35,664 nucleotides of DNA from an uncultured Clostridia bacterium (GTDB lineage Bacteria; Bacillota; Clostridia; Christensenellales; Aristaeellaceae), in the NCBI GenBank assembly GCA_934621485.1, contig CAKTUS010000021.1:1-35664 (forward strand), read 5' to 3'. Each line of letters opens with the position of its first letter. Positions within the stretch are counted from its first letter, which is position 1. The position numbers and the translations under genes are program-made. This document shows positions 1 to 11,367 of the stretch, one piece after another. Under the pieces are notes generated by a model. That model worked only from the letters and a program-made list of their open reading frames with translations. It had not been told where the DNA came from and searched no databases.

Positions 1-2331
<2,331 letters not shown>

Positions 2332-2342
2332 AAGCGCCTTTT

Positions 2343-2381
2343 CCCTTCGTTCTGCGGACCCGGGGTTCGCAGAACGAAGGG
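2343..2381. repeat. Perfect 14-bp inverted repeat between infB and rbfA
   Basis: Two perfect 14-nt arms (2343-2356 and 2368-2381) are separated by an 11-nt loop and lie 11 nt after the infB stop. No T-run follows, so it does not look like a standard intrinsic terminator, and rbfA downstream belongs to the same expected operon. An RNA processing or stabilising hairpin is one possibility; this is inference. Confidence 0.8.
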
Positions 2382-2465
2382 CGGCGCACGTAATGAAAAG
2401 CATGCGTTTTCCGCTTCTCTCACAAAATCGCTCGTTCCCCCGCTACCCAAAAAGGAGAACCCATT

Positions 2466-2840
2466 TTGAGCTATCAACGCATTGACCGTATCAGCGAGCA
2501 GGTGCGCCGCGAGGTGGATCAAATCATCCGCGAGCGGCTGTCCGACCCGCGCATCAAGGGCACCTTCAGCGTAACCCGGGCCGATGTAACCCGCGACCTG
2601 CGCTATGCCAAAATCTACGTCAGTATTCTTGAGGAAGAAAACCGCGCGCCCATGATGGCCGCCCTCAAGAAGGCTGCCGGTTTCGTTCGTCATGAGCTGG
2701 GCCAGAGCATGATCATCCGCTATGCGCCGGAGATTCTCTTTGAGCTGGACAACAACATCGAATATGGGATTCACATTGCGTCTGTGCTCAAGCAGGTGCA
2801 TACGGAGGATGAAACGGACCATGAAAATGACGAGCGTTAA
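2466..2840 (+). CDS. rbfA: Ribosome-binding factor A
   Basis: RbfA is a small KH-like protein that binds the 30S subunit and helps mature the 5' end of 16S rRNA. The 124-residue product has the family features: the N-terminal RISEQVRRE helix, the DPRI segment, the LRYAKIYVS strand, and the FELDN segment near the C-terminus. The start is TTG at 2466, chosen because a strong AAAGGAG (2451-2457) sits 8 nt upstream and no ATG in this frame fits. The gene follows infB and overlaps the start of nrnA, as in many Bacillota. Confidence 0.95.
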   Translation: MSYQRIDRISEQVRREVDQIIRERLSDPRIKGTFSVTRADVTRDLRYAKIYVSILEEENRAPMMAALKKAAGFVRHELGQSMIIRYAPEILFELDNNIEYGIHIASVLKQVHTEDETDHENDER

Positions 2841-3816
2841 CCCCTTATATCAGCCACAGAAGGTGCTGTCTGCCCTGAACGGGGCGGGCAGCGCTTTGCT
2901 GTTTTGCCACTTGTCGCCGGACGGCGACACCCTGGGCAGCGCTCTGGCGCTGCGGCTTCGCCTGGAGCGCATGGGCAAGCAGTCCCATGTGCTGCTGGAT
3001 GGCGTTATTCCGCCCAGCATTGCATTTTTGCCAGGCGCAGACGCGGTTCTGGGACCGGAGGATCCTATCCCTGCGGCTGATATCGCCATTGCCGTCGACG
3101 TGGCCAGCGCCGACCGAATGGGCCGGTGTGAACCAATTTTCCGCAGTTTTCCGCGCACCCTGCAATTGGATCATCACGGCACCAACAACGGCTATGCCGA
3201 AGGAAACCTGATTGACCCGCAGGCTCCGGCCACGGCGGTCGTCCTGTTTCGGCTGCTTTGCCAAATGAATTTGCCGCTTAGCCAGGAGGAGGCCGTGTGC
3301 CTGTACACAGCCCTTTCCACCGATACGGGCAACTTCATTTATGACAGCACCAATGCGGAAAGCTTCCGCATGATGGCTTCGCTGATGGAGGCCGGTTTGC
3401 CGCTGGCCCGGTATGCCCGCCGCCTGTTCCGGCAAAAGGCTGTGCCGTTTGTGCGCCTTTTGGCTCAGGCTTTGCCTTCCCTTCGGATTTCTGCGGACGG
3501 ACGGATGGCCGGTCTTTGTCTCACCTTGGCGCAGATGACGCGCGCCGGCGCTTTGCCGGGCCATACCGACGGTCTGGTGGATTATGCCATTGACCTGGAA
3601 GGGGTATCCGTGGCCTATTTTGCGCGCGAGCTGGACGATGAGCGGGTCAAGGTGAGTTTACGGTCTCAAGAGCCCTACCATGTAGACGGCGTTGCCGCCA
3701 GTCTGGGCGGCGGCGGCCACAAGCTGGCGGCAGGCGTTACCCTGAGTCTGCCCCTGAACGAGGCGGCAGCGCTGATGGAGCGCCGCCTGACAGAAGTGCT
3801 GGGAGGCGTACAATGA
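2821..3816 (+). CDS. nrnA: DHH-family phosphoesterase, NrnA-like (oligoribonuclease/pAp phosphatase)
   Basis: The NrnA family degrades very short RNAs and dephosphorylates 3'-phosphoadenosine 5'-phosphate, using two metal ions. Visible motifs are an HxxPDGDTLGS-type metal site near the N-terminus, a VDVAS segment, the signature LDHHGTN, and TALSTDTGNF. The C-terminal DHHA1 domain ends in GGGGHKLAAG. Starting at ATG 2821 gives 331 residues, normal for the family. ATG 2827 is also possible; in-frame starts further upstream would add a non-homologous stretch inside rbfA. The gene overlaps rbfA by 20 nt, and truB starts within its stop codon (ATGA), so translation is probably coupled. Confidence 0.92.
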   Translation: MKMTSVNPLYQPQKVLSALNGAGSALLFCHLSPDGDTLGSALALRLRLERMGKQSHVLLDGVIPPSIAFLPGADAVLGPEDPIPAADIAIAVDVASADRMGRCEPIFRSFPRTLQLDHHGTNNGYAEGNLIDPQAPATAVVLFRLLCQMNLPLSQEEAVCLYTALSTDTGNFIYDSTNAESFRMMASLMEAGLPLARYARRLFRQKAVPFVRLLAQALPSLRISADGRMAGLCLTLAQMTRAGALPGHTDGLVDYAIDLEGVSVAYFARELDDERVKVSLRSQEPYHVDGVAASLGGGGHKLAAGVTLSLPLNEAAALMERRLTEVLGGVQ

Positions 3817-4733
3817 GCCAGTCTTTCTTGCCGCTGTGCGGCTTTCTCAATGTGCTGAAGCCGCCGGGCATGTCCTCGGCCCAGGTGGTGGGCTATGTGC
3901 GCCATTTGCTGGGAGGCGTGAAGGTGGGCCATGCCGGTACGCTGGACCCGGAGGCCGCCGGCGTGCTGCCTCTCATGGTGGGGAAGGCCGCCCGCCTGTT
4001 TGACTACATGCAGGACAAAGAAAAAGCCTATGTGGCCGAGGTGGCCTTTGGTTTTTCCACCACTACTCAGGACGCTCAGGGAGAAGTGCTGGAAGCCGGC
4101 GTCCATTATCCAGATGAAGCCGCTCTTTCGGCCGCGCTCCCCCATTTCACCGGTGAGCTCATGCAGCGGCCGCCCATGTTCAGCGCCCTGAAGCAGCATG
4201 GTCAGCCCTTGTACAAGCTGGCCCGCCGTGGTCTGGAGGCGGATATTCCCCAGCGTCCGGTAACCGTGCATGCCCTGTGCCTGCGCAGCATGACGGAGCG
4301 GCATGGAGCGCTCCTTGCTGTGCGCTGCTCCAAGGGCTTTTATGTGCGCACCCTGTGCCATGACCTGGGCGCCTATCTGGGCTGCCCTTCTCACATGCGC
4401 TTTCTTTTGCGCACACAAAGCGGCCCCTTCACCCTGGAAACCGCCCATACCCTGGAACAGCTGGCCCAGGCTGCGGCAGAGGACCGTCTGGAGGCGCTGC
4501 TGCTGCCGCCGGAAACGGCCCTTGGTCATTTGGAGATCATCGACGCGCCGCAGGGGATGGAAAAGCCGCTGCTCAACGGCGGCCGTTTGCCCTGGCGGCG
4601 ATTTGCGCCCCTGGTGCAAGCGCCGGACGCTCCCTTTGGCATTCGCCTGGGCGGCCGTTTGGCGGGAATTGCGGAACGCCGGGGCGATCTGGTCAAGCTG
4701 CGTACCTGGCTTACCACAAATCCGGAGGAATGA
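3813..4733 (+). CDS. truB: tRNA pseudouridine(55) synthase TruB
   Basis: TruB converts U55 of the tRNA T-arm to pseudouridine. The 306-residue product has the typical N-terminal segment (GFLNVLKPPGMSS) and the catalytic motif GHAGTLDPEAAGVL, whose Asp is the nucleophile. Further family motifs are the Tyr-containing KAYVAEV strand, the QRPPMFSALK loop and KGFYVRTLCHDLG. The ATG overlaps the nrnA stop by 4 nt, with GGGAGG about 7 nt upstream. Length and domain order are normal for the bacterial enzyme. Confidence 0.96.
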   Translation: MSQSFLPLCGFLNVLKPPGMSSAQVVGYVRHLLGGVKVGHAGTLDPEAAGVLPLMVGKAARLFDYMQDKEKAYVAEVAFGFSTTTQDAQGEVLEAGVHYPDEAALSAALPHFTGELMQRPPMFSALKQHGQPLYKLARRGLEADIPQRPVTVHALCLRSMTERHGALLAVRCSKGFYVRTLCHDLGAYLGCPSHMRFLLRTQSGPFTLETAHTLEQLAQAAAEDRLEALLLPPETALGHLEIIDAPQGMEKPLLNGGRLPWRRFAPLVQAPDAPFGIRLGGRLAGIAERRGDLVKLRTWLTTNPEE

Positions 4734-4738
4734 TTGCG

Positions 4739-5533
4739 ATGCAAACCGTATTGGATGGAAAATACAAAGCGGACGCCAGCGTTGTGGCGCTGGGAATGTT
4801 TGACGGCGTGCATATCGGCCATCAGGTGCTGCTCAAAAAAGCCGGCGCTTTGGCCCGGCAGCATCATGTGCCCCTGGCGGTGTGCACCTTTGTGCAGCAT
4901 CCCCTCACGCTGATTGCTCCCCAAAAGGCCCCCGCCATGCTGACCACCTTGGACGAACGGGCTGCTGAAATGGCTGCCCTGGGGGTAGACGTGCTGTATG
5001 CCCAGCCCTTTGACAAGCAGCTGATGCACCTGCCGCCCGAAGAGTATGTTGGCGAGCTGGTGCGCCGGTTTCATCCGGTGGCGGTGGTGTGCGGCTACAA
5101 CCACACCTTCGGCCGCAATGGAGCGGGCACTCCTGCCCTCTTGGCTGCTCTGGGGAACGCGCTGGGCTTTGAAACGGTAACCGTGCCCCAAATTACGCTG
5201 AACGGTCAGGAAGTGAGCTCCTCGGCCATTCGTTCCGCACTGGAGCGCGGGCAGGTGCGCCGGGCCTGGCAGCTGCTGGGCCGGCCCTACTGCCAGCAAG
5301 CCACGCTGGCAGGCCGGGAAGGACGCCGCTGCGACTTCGTTATGGAACCGAACGGAAAACAGGATTTGCCCAAGGGAACCTACCGGGTGCTGTGCGACGA
5401 TGGCGTTCACCATTATCCTGTTCACCTGCACATGCTGCGCGCCGGGCGCGCCCAATGCGTGCTGCCGGAACAGACCGCTCTGGGACAGGCCGTCACACTG
5501 CGCTATCTGACGGAAATATCGCTGGATTTTTAA
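4739..5533 (+). CDS. ribF: RibF-type FAD synthetase with reduced C-terminal domain
   Basis: RibF is normally bifunctional: riboflavin kinase plus FMN adenylyltransferase. The N-terminal adenylyltransferase half is clear, with GMFDGVHIGH, CGYNHTFGRNG and SSSAIRSALERG. After the linker ending LLGRPY, only about 85 residues remain. They lack the kinase hallmarks (GRxxGFPTAN, the NxGxxPT loop, and the acidic DFxxxLYG strand). The protein is 264 residues against about 310 for typical RibF. ATG 4739 is preferred because GGAGG (4724-4728) lies 10 nt upstream; the ATG at 4730, inside the truB stop, sits too close. Inference: this copy probably makes FAD from FMN only. Confidence 0.88.
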   Translation: MQTVLDGKYKADASVVALGMFDGVHIGHQVLLKKAGALARQHHVPLAVCTFVQHPLTLIAPQKAPAMLTTLDERAAEMAALGVDVLYAQPFDKQLMHLPPEEYVGELVRRFHPVAVVCGYNHTFGRNGAGTPALLAALGNALGFETVTVPQITLNGQEVSSSAIRSALERGQVRRAWQLLGRPYCQQATLAGREGRRCDFVMEPNGKQDLPKGTYRVLCDDGVHHYPVHLHMLRAGRAQCVLPEQTALGQAVTLRYLTEISLDF

Positions 5534-5719
5534 GGCAGCACCACACAAATGAGGGAATCGGCCGGCGAATGGATTTTTCATCAGATGCAACTGCAGATTT
5601 CAAAGGTTTACTGGAGGGAAAGCCAGAAATCTGCATGCCGCAGACGGCGGAAAAGATATCGCCCGACGCGCCGCCGAATTGTGCAGTAGCGCCTTAACCA
5701 AAGCAGGAAGGGAAACCTC

Positions 5720-7201
5720 ATGAAACGCGCTTTTTTGCAAAAAGGATTCTACTGGCTTTGCCTGGCTATCCTACTGCTGCTTGCGGCCTTTTTGCTGTTT
5801 ACGCGCCTGGGAGATTACTATATTTGCGAATGTGATGAGGCGCGCCACGGCATTAACGCCTACGAAATGCTGCAAAATGGAGATTACGTGGTTAACACCT
5901 ACAATGGCGAGCCGGATTACTGGAATTTGAAACCGCCGCTATCCTACTATTGCATCATGCTGGGCTACCGTCTGTTTGGATTTGGCACGTTTGGCCTGCG
6001 TTTTTACAGCGCCGCCAGCATGCTGCTTTGCATGTCATTGCTGGCCCTGTGGATGAAAAAGCAGCATGGAAGCATTGCCAGTCTGGGCAGCGTACTGTTT
6101 TTCCTGGGCTGCCATACGGTATATGGCCTGCACTTTGCCCGCTTTGGCGATGCGGATTCTCAAATGGTGCTGCTGTATATGCTGGCCATGCTCTGCATGC
6201 TGGAAAGCCAGCGAAATATTCGTTTTCTATATGGCACAGCGCTTTTTTTCGGCCTGTCCTTTCTAAGCAAAAGCTGGCACGCCGCGCTCATTCCCGTTAC
6301 CTGCCTGCTGTTTTTATGCGTCAGCGGCCAATTGCGCAAACTGCGTCCGCGGCATTATGCAGGGCTGGTACTCTGCGGTCTTGCGCCCATTCTGCCCTGG
6401 GCCCTCGCCCGCTATTCACGGGATGGGCTGCGCTTTTTTGAAGGCATGCTTTCAACGGATGTATACACCCGCGCCACTACGGTGCTGGAAGGTCATGAAG
6501 GCGATTGGGCCTATTATATACGCGCTTTAGGGAGCATGCCGGCTGTGGTTCTCAGCTGCATAGCGGGTCTTGCGGCGCTGCTTTGCCGGGGATTGAACCG
6601 GCGCTCTTTGCGCCCAACAACCGAACAGTGCGGCGTAGCGCTGTGGATTTTAACGCCCCTGGTTCTCTACAGCCTGTGCGTGAGCAAGCTGGAATGGTAT
6701 GTCTATGTTTGTTTGCCCGCCTTTGCTCTTCTGTTTGGCAAAAGCCTGCAAGCGTTGCTCCGCTGCCCGACGCGCCGCTCTCGCCTGCGCTGGCCCGGCT
6801 TTGTTTGCGCCTTGGCGTTGACGCTTCCCCTGTGCCTGTGGACCTGGCAAAACTGGCTGAAGGTGAGCGCGCCGGCGGTGGTAACCCGTTACCAGTCCAT
6901 TGTGCAGGAGTATTTCGACCGCGAGATAAACAGCGGCGACCATCTGTATGTGGAGCATACGTCCATTGAGCGCGATTACTTTCCCGAGGGGGCGGACCCT
7001 GCCAGCGCATGGTTCCAGGGAGATCAGCTGAACGCCATGTTTTGCGGCGATCTGGTTTGCCTGCCGGGCGGCGGCGAGGCCTTCCGCGAAGATGAGGATC
7101 ACGCTTACCTGCTTTGCAATCGGAACGACATGGACGAAAGCCTGCTGGAGGAATACCCCATCATTTATGAGGACGGACCTTTGGTACTTTTGGAAAACTA
7201 A
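5720..7201 (+). CDS. Membrane glycosyltransferase, PMT/ArnT-like (GT-C fold)
   Basis: This family transfers sugars from polyprenyl-phosphate donors to lipids or proteins on the outer face of the membrane. The 493-residue protein opens with a hydrophobic helix. A first external loop holds the DEARHG acidic motif (about residues 41-46) and YWNLKPPLSYY, matching the Asp-Glu and KPPL motifs of ArnT-like enzymes. Eight or more further hydrophobic segments follow, then a soluble C-terminal part of ~100 residues. ATG 5720 has AGGAAGGG 7 nt upstream. No clear terminator separates it from ribF (186 nt) or from the PIG-L gene (83 nt). The pairing with an exported deacetylase suggests cell-envelope glycan work; the acceptor cannot be told. 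Confidence 0.85.
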   Translation: MKRAFLQKGFYWLCLAILLLLAAFLLFTRLGDYYICECDEARHGINAYEMLQNGDYVVNTYNGEPDYWNLKPPLSYYCIMLGYRLFGFGTFGLRFYSAASMLLCMSLLALWMKKQHGSIASLGSVLFFLGCHTVYGLHFARFGDADSQMVLLYMLAMLCMLESQRNIRFLYGTALFFGLSFLSKSWHAALIPVTCLLFLCVSGQLRKLRPRHYAGLVLCGLAPILPWALARYSRDGLRFFEGMLSTDVYTRATTVLEGHEGDWAYYIRALGSMPAVVLSCIAGLAALLCRGLNRRSLRPTTEQCGVALWILTPLVLYSLCVSKLEWYVYVCLPAFALLFGKSLQALLRCPTRRSRLRWPGFVCALALTLPLCLWTWQNWLKVSAPAVVTRYQSIVQEYFDREINSGDHLYVEHTSIERDYFPEGADPASAWFQGDQLNAMFCGDLVCLPGGGEAFREDEDHAYLLCNRNDMDESLLEEYPIIYEDGPLVLLEN

Positions 7202-7284
7202 GCGCGGGAGGCGGCTGCACCGCTGACGGCGTCTTAGCCGTTTGTTCAGAATCTCAAACATCATCCGGGACGAAAGAAAGAAGC

Positions 7285-8475
7285 ATGTACATGAAAAAGA
7301 ACTGGCTCTGGATTCTTTTGGCGGCCCTTACGCTGCTAACGCTGAGCGCCGCCCAGGCGGAAACGGCGCGGGACATTACGGCGCAATGTACGTTTTCCAG
7401 CAAAAAAGCGCCCTTCAATTCCCGGCTGCTGTATGACGGCAGCTATGAATACGCCTGGGAAACCCGTCAGGCCAAAAAGGTACAGCTGGAGGTGCATTTG
7501 CCGCAGGGCGAGGTTTGCAGCGGCGTACAGATAAAGTGGGGCAAGGTCAACAAAGACTGGGTGGTGGAATACCAGCAGGGCGGCCAATGGATTGCCTGTC
7601 CCAAGGATGAAACCGGCTATCTGACCACCTTTACCCCATTGCCAGACGTTACCGCCTTCCGCATTGCGGCCAATCAGCGGCATCAAAACAAGCTGATGAT
7701 TCACGAGTTGAATGTGCTCAGCGCCGGGGATTGTCCCGACTGGGTGCAGCGCTGGGAACCCACCTTTGAAAAGGCAGACCTGCTGGTGGTGGTGGCGCAC
7801 CCGGATGACGAGTATGTTTTTCTGGGCGGAACCATTCCCTATTATGGCGCGGAGCGCGGCAAGCGGGTGCTGGTGGCCTACATCACCGAAAGCAGCGCGG
7901 AGCGCCGCACCGAGCTTTTGGACGGCCTGTGGACCGTAGGCCAGCGCAGTTATCCGCTCATCGGCCGCTTTCATGACCGCTATACCACTAACATGGAAAC
8001 TGCCTACAAGCGCTTGGGCAAGAAAAAAACGCAGCAGTACATGATTGAGTTGTTCCGCCATTACAAGCCGGAGGTTGTGGTTACCCAGGACATTCATGGC
8101 GAATATGGGCATGGCGTACACAAGATTTGCGCCGACGTTGTACGCAACGCGCTGGACAAATCGGCCAACCCGAAAGTCGACCCAGCCAGCGCCGAAGCCT
8201 ACGGCCTGTGGGATGTGCCCAAAGCCTACCTGCACCTCTACCCGGAAAACACCGTCACCATGGACTGGAGCACGCCGCTAAGCCATTTCGGCGGCAAAAC
8301 CGCATTGGAGGTGGCCCAGGAGGGGTTTGCCTGCCACCTGTCCCAGCAGCACACCAAATATACCGTGTACAACGAAGGCCCCTATGATTCCAAGCAATTT
8401 GGCTTATACCGTACTCTGGTGGGGCCTGATACCGGCAAAAACGACTTTTTTGAAAACATTGAGTCGAATGAGTAA
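7285..8475 (+). CDS. Exported PIG-L family deacetylase with N-terminal beta-type domain
   Basis: PIG-L/LmbE proteins are zinc-dependent N-deacetylases acting on GlcNAc-containing substrates. The 396-residue product starts with a signal peptide ending AAQA. A ~130-residue domain follows that resembles a discoidin/F5-8C-like carbohydrate-binding fold in pattern; that assignment is tentative. The catalytic domain starts near residue 165 with VVVAHPDDE (zinc and catalytic Asp), and HGEYGHGVH supplies the distal His residues. ATG 7285 and ATG 7291 are both possible; the second gives the more usual MKKNW signal-peptide start. The ribosome binding site is only a purine run. It lies 83 nt after the glycosyltransferase and is probably co-transcribed with it. 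Confidence 0.85.
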   Translation: MYMKKNWLWILLAALTLLTLSAAQAETARDITAQCTFSSKKAPFNSRLLYDGSYEYAWETRQAKKVQLEVHLPQGEVCSGVQIKWGKVNKDWVVEYQQGGQWIACPKDETGYLTTFTPLPDVTAFRIAANQRHQNKLMIHELNVLSAGDCPDWVQRWEPTFEKADLLVVVAHPDDEYVFLGGTIPYYGAERGKRVLVAYITESSAERRTELLDGLWTVGQRSYPLIGRFHDRYTTNMETAYKRLGKKKTQQYMIELFRHYKPEVVVTQDIHGEYGHGVHKICADVVRNALDKSANPKVDPASAEAYGLWDVPKAYLHLYPENTVTMDWSTPLSHFGGKTALEVAQEGFACHLSQQHTKYTVYNEGPYDSKQFGLYRTLVGPDTGKNDFFENIESNE

Positions 8476-9010
8476 ATACTTCGGCCGTTCGAAAGAAACG
8501 TTCCGCTGAAAAAAGAAGCGGAGTGCCCGCATGGGCAACCGCGCCCACGCCCAGCTGAACGGCGCGGAAGAAGAACTTTATAAGCCCTTTGTCAACGGCT
8601 TTTTGTACTCTGACGACCCCGGCGGCCCCGCTAAAGAGGTTGTCAACTGCCGCAGCCAGCTGAATATGGGGGCGAAAGCGTTGCCCGCTGCCCAAAAACG
8701 TGATATACTCCAAAGCAGCGCCAAGGAAGCGGGGAAAAGCGGCGTGCATGATCAGGAGGGTATTGTCGGTAGCGCTGTGATAATTACAGACGGGCGAATC
8801 GAGCATAGCAATCACTACAAAAAACGTTTATGACAAATACGGACAATACGCGGACAAATTCTTTCTGAACCTGATTTTATCATCCGAGATAAAAGGATAG
8901 AATCCGCCGTTCTTTTCCGAGCTATTCAAGAGGGTGGCTGAACAATTCAACTTGTTCTCCGCCTCCAGGTTTCGGATGATACTCCTGATTATCAAAATTC
9001 TATTCTTCCA
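8476..9010. other. Intergenic space between convergent genes, no convincing gene
   Basis: A 100-codon open frame at 8531-8833 has a GGAG 7 nt before its ATG but no recognisable protein character. A sigma70-like promoter (TTGCCC at 8681-8686, 17-nt spacer, TATACT at 8704-8709) points rightwards into about 300 nt without a gene. An inverted repeat GAACAA/TTGTTC lies near 8940-8960, without a T-run. Nothing else is recognised. Confidence 0.5.
8681..8709 (+). promoter_or_regulatory. Candidate orphan sigma70-type promoter
   Basis: TTGCCC and TATACT are spaced by exactly 17 nt. No protein gene on the same strand follows. It may drive a small RNA or be a chance match. Confidence 0.3.
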
Positions 9011-11064
9011 TCAGGCTTTTTGCTTTTTGAAAATGATAAAGACAACAGCGGCCAGGCTGGCAACACACAGGCTGAACCATAATACGAGCGGAACGCTGTC
9101 GCCGGTTTTCGGCGCCGGGCCAGGCGCAGGCTCCGGCTGCTCGTTTTCCTGCCAGCTAAGCTCGATGGGACTCAGGCTCTTTACCCGAAAGCGGATTCCC
9201 TCTTTTTCTGCAGTCATCTCCGCCACGGCTTCGCTGTTCAGCAAATTCACGTCAAAATAATGGGTAATCTTGTAGGTAAACGCCATTCCAAAAGAAAGTC
9301 CCTGGGGATAGGGCAGGAAAAACTCAATTCCGTCCTTCCCGGCAATCTCGTCAAAGTTTTTAACGGGATTGTTCTCATTGTCACGCAGTTCCAGATCGAT
9401 CACATAGGAATGGCTGCCCGCCTGGGGGCGGTATTCAGCATGCAGCTTCCAGCCACGGCTGCCGCCGTCAATCACCGCCGGGCCGTCCAGTTTGCCGGGA
9501 ATCTGGCCCGGGTCCTCATAGGTATAGGTGTTGGGAAGCAGCACAATTTCATCCGCATTTTCGGCAAACCATTCGGTCTTCAACACGCTTCTGTCTTGCT
9601 TATACCAGCGAATAGCGCACAGCGTAGCCCGACCCGTCAGGGTTTCCGCCGCAACGGTAAACATGTCCACCTGGTTTTGAGATTTGCTGATTTGCCAGAA
9701 GACATTGTTGTTTCCATTGACAAGCAGCTCTATCGTGCCGCCGTTGACAGGAACAAATGCTTCTCCCGCAAACCCCATTTCGAATTCTGTTTGATTGTTT
9801 TTCGCAGCGGCCTCGGAAAATGCATCCGGCGTGCCAAAGCAATAGAACTGATAATAGGCAGCTCCCTCATAAGCTTTTACTTGATAATGCTTTTGCGCCT
9901 TCGGCAGCAGGCGGGCGTCCACCTCGCTTACATTGCCCATTTGCGCGGTTTGAATATGAGCCAATCCATCCTGATAGATGATCTCCAGTTTGTCACCGTC
10001 CCGTTCTATGTCATAAGTAAAGCGGTCCCTGGGAATGGGCTGCCACGTTGTGTCATCCAAATAGCTTAGACAGATTCTGCTGTCGTTTGTACAGATGCGG
10101 TAAATATCCATCTTGCCGCTGCCGTCCAGGATTTTCCCATCTTTATCCAAAAACTGATAGGACGCGCGAACGCTGGAGATACCTCCGTATACGTAAATTC
10201 CCTTTTTATGTGGAATATATATATGGTGAAAGCGGACTCGTCCGGAGCATAATCAAACCATTTTTGGTCAGGGGAAGAATTGATACAGGTATTGCCAGAC
10301 TCATCCAAGCCTTTGACCTGAACTGTTCCTTTCGGCACCTGAATTTGCGTTTGAAGGTAAGTGCCGCCAACTTCTAAAACGATATTTTTATCTAGTTGAT
10401 ATGTAACCTTCCCATTTTCCTCCTGTCTTTCAATGCCCCCTCGCCTTTCCGTTTCATCCTGCTCTTGAACCCATTCAGCAGGAATGGTTAGGGGTTCCAC
10501 ATTCACGCTGCCCGGCGTAGTAAAGTTCAGGCGCAAATTCATCTTTTCCGCATACATGGGCTTTCTGTTGGAAGCGTACCAAAGAACGGCCACCTTCATG
10601 GTATAAGGCTCATAAAAGGTCAGCAGCTTTTGGGCCTCCACATAATGCCGGTAATTGATCCAAAAATCGCCGCTCTCAGACCCTTTTGCAGGCTTATGCT
10701 CGGCCTTTGCATCTTCCGCCAGGAACTTGAGGTCGGCAAGCAACTGCTCATCCGTCATATCGCTGCCGAATACCAACACTTTTGTTTCCGCTCCCGCAGG
10801 CGGCGCAATATTATACAGCAGACCCATATCGTCCGATGTAGCGCCAAAAGTAATTACCTTGGACCAATCCGTTTTTTCCTTATCCACGGTCAGGGTAAAG
10901 CTGCCGTTTTGTCCGGTAACGTTGGCTACTAAGCCCGGCAAATCGCACAGCTGAATCCGATCGGCGGCGTCAACCGTCTGTATCTGCCACTCCTCTGCCA
11001 TCGCCGCCTGCACACCCAACAGCATCAGGCAAAGCGCCAAAACAAACATCCATTTCTTCTGCAT
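9011..11064 (-). pseudogene. Secreted surface protein with PKTGD anchor, split by a 2-nt frameshift
   Basis: Two overlapping open frames on the minus strand form one gene. The N-terminal part (start 11064) has a signal peptide (MQKKWMFVLALCLMLL, then AAMAEE). The C-terminal part (to 9011) ends with a Pro-rich stretch, PKTGD, a hydrophobic helix and a KKQKA tail, which is a sortase-type sorting signal. The frame changes at an (AT)5 tract (10215-10224). Deleting one AT unit joins the frames smoothly through AFTIYIPHKKGIYVYGG and gives 683 residues with no further stop. As read, translation from 11064 runs out of frame and stops at 10066, losing the anchor. The central ~550 residues match no family I recognise. 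Whether the shift is real, phase-variable or a sequencing error cannot be decided here. Confidence 0.85.
10215..10224. repeat. (AT)5 dinucleotide tract at the frameshift
   Basis: Five AT units lie inside the surface-protein gene. Four units would put the two halves in one frame; five put them out of frame. Slipped-strand changes of a dinucleotide tract are a known source of such shifts. Confidence 0.85.
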
Positions 11065-11203
11065 CCGTCAGCCCACCTTCATGCCTTCCATTGCACTGCT
11101 AGTGGAAGGATCTGTCTTTTTTTATCAGCATATCATAAACTGGTATGCAAATCAATAGAAGCCCGCCAGGATTCCCCCATCCTTTTTTCCTGAAATCTGT
11201 ACG

Positions 11204-11247
11204 CAAAAACCCCCTTCTTCCGTCCCATTTGGTTTGGAAGAAGGGGG
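11204..11247 (-). terminator. Intrinsic terminator of gap
   Basis: Perfect 12-bp arms (11210-11221 and 11236-11247) enclose a 14-nt loop. Read on the minus strand the hairpin ends in GGGGG followed by TTTTT. It lies about 120 nt after the gap stop. Confidence 0.85.
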
Positions 11248-11367
11248 AAAACGCCTATCGTAGCCGCAAGTGCGCAAGCCTACGCGCCTACGGTTCTATT
11301 TTTGCATTTTGCCTACCTGACGGAACGCTTTCCATCAGCCATGGTACTTCAAATCCTTACCGCGCAA

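Noticed and set aside
2343..2381. Terminator between infB and rbfA
   Set aside because: No T-run follows either arm, and splitting this conserved operon here is unlikely.
8531..8833. 100-codon open frame with a GGAG before its ATG
   Set aside because: No recognisable protein pattern, and the promoter-like site lies inside it; kept only as part of the intergenic note.
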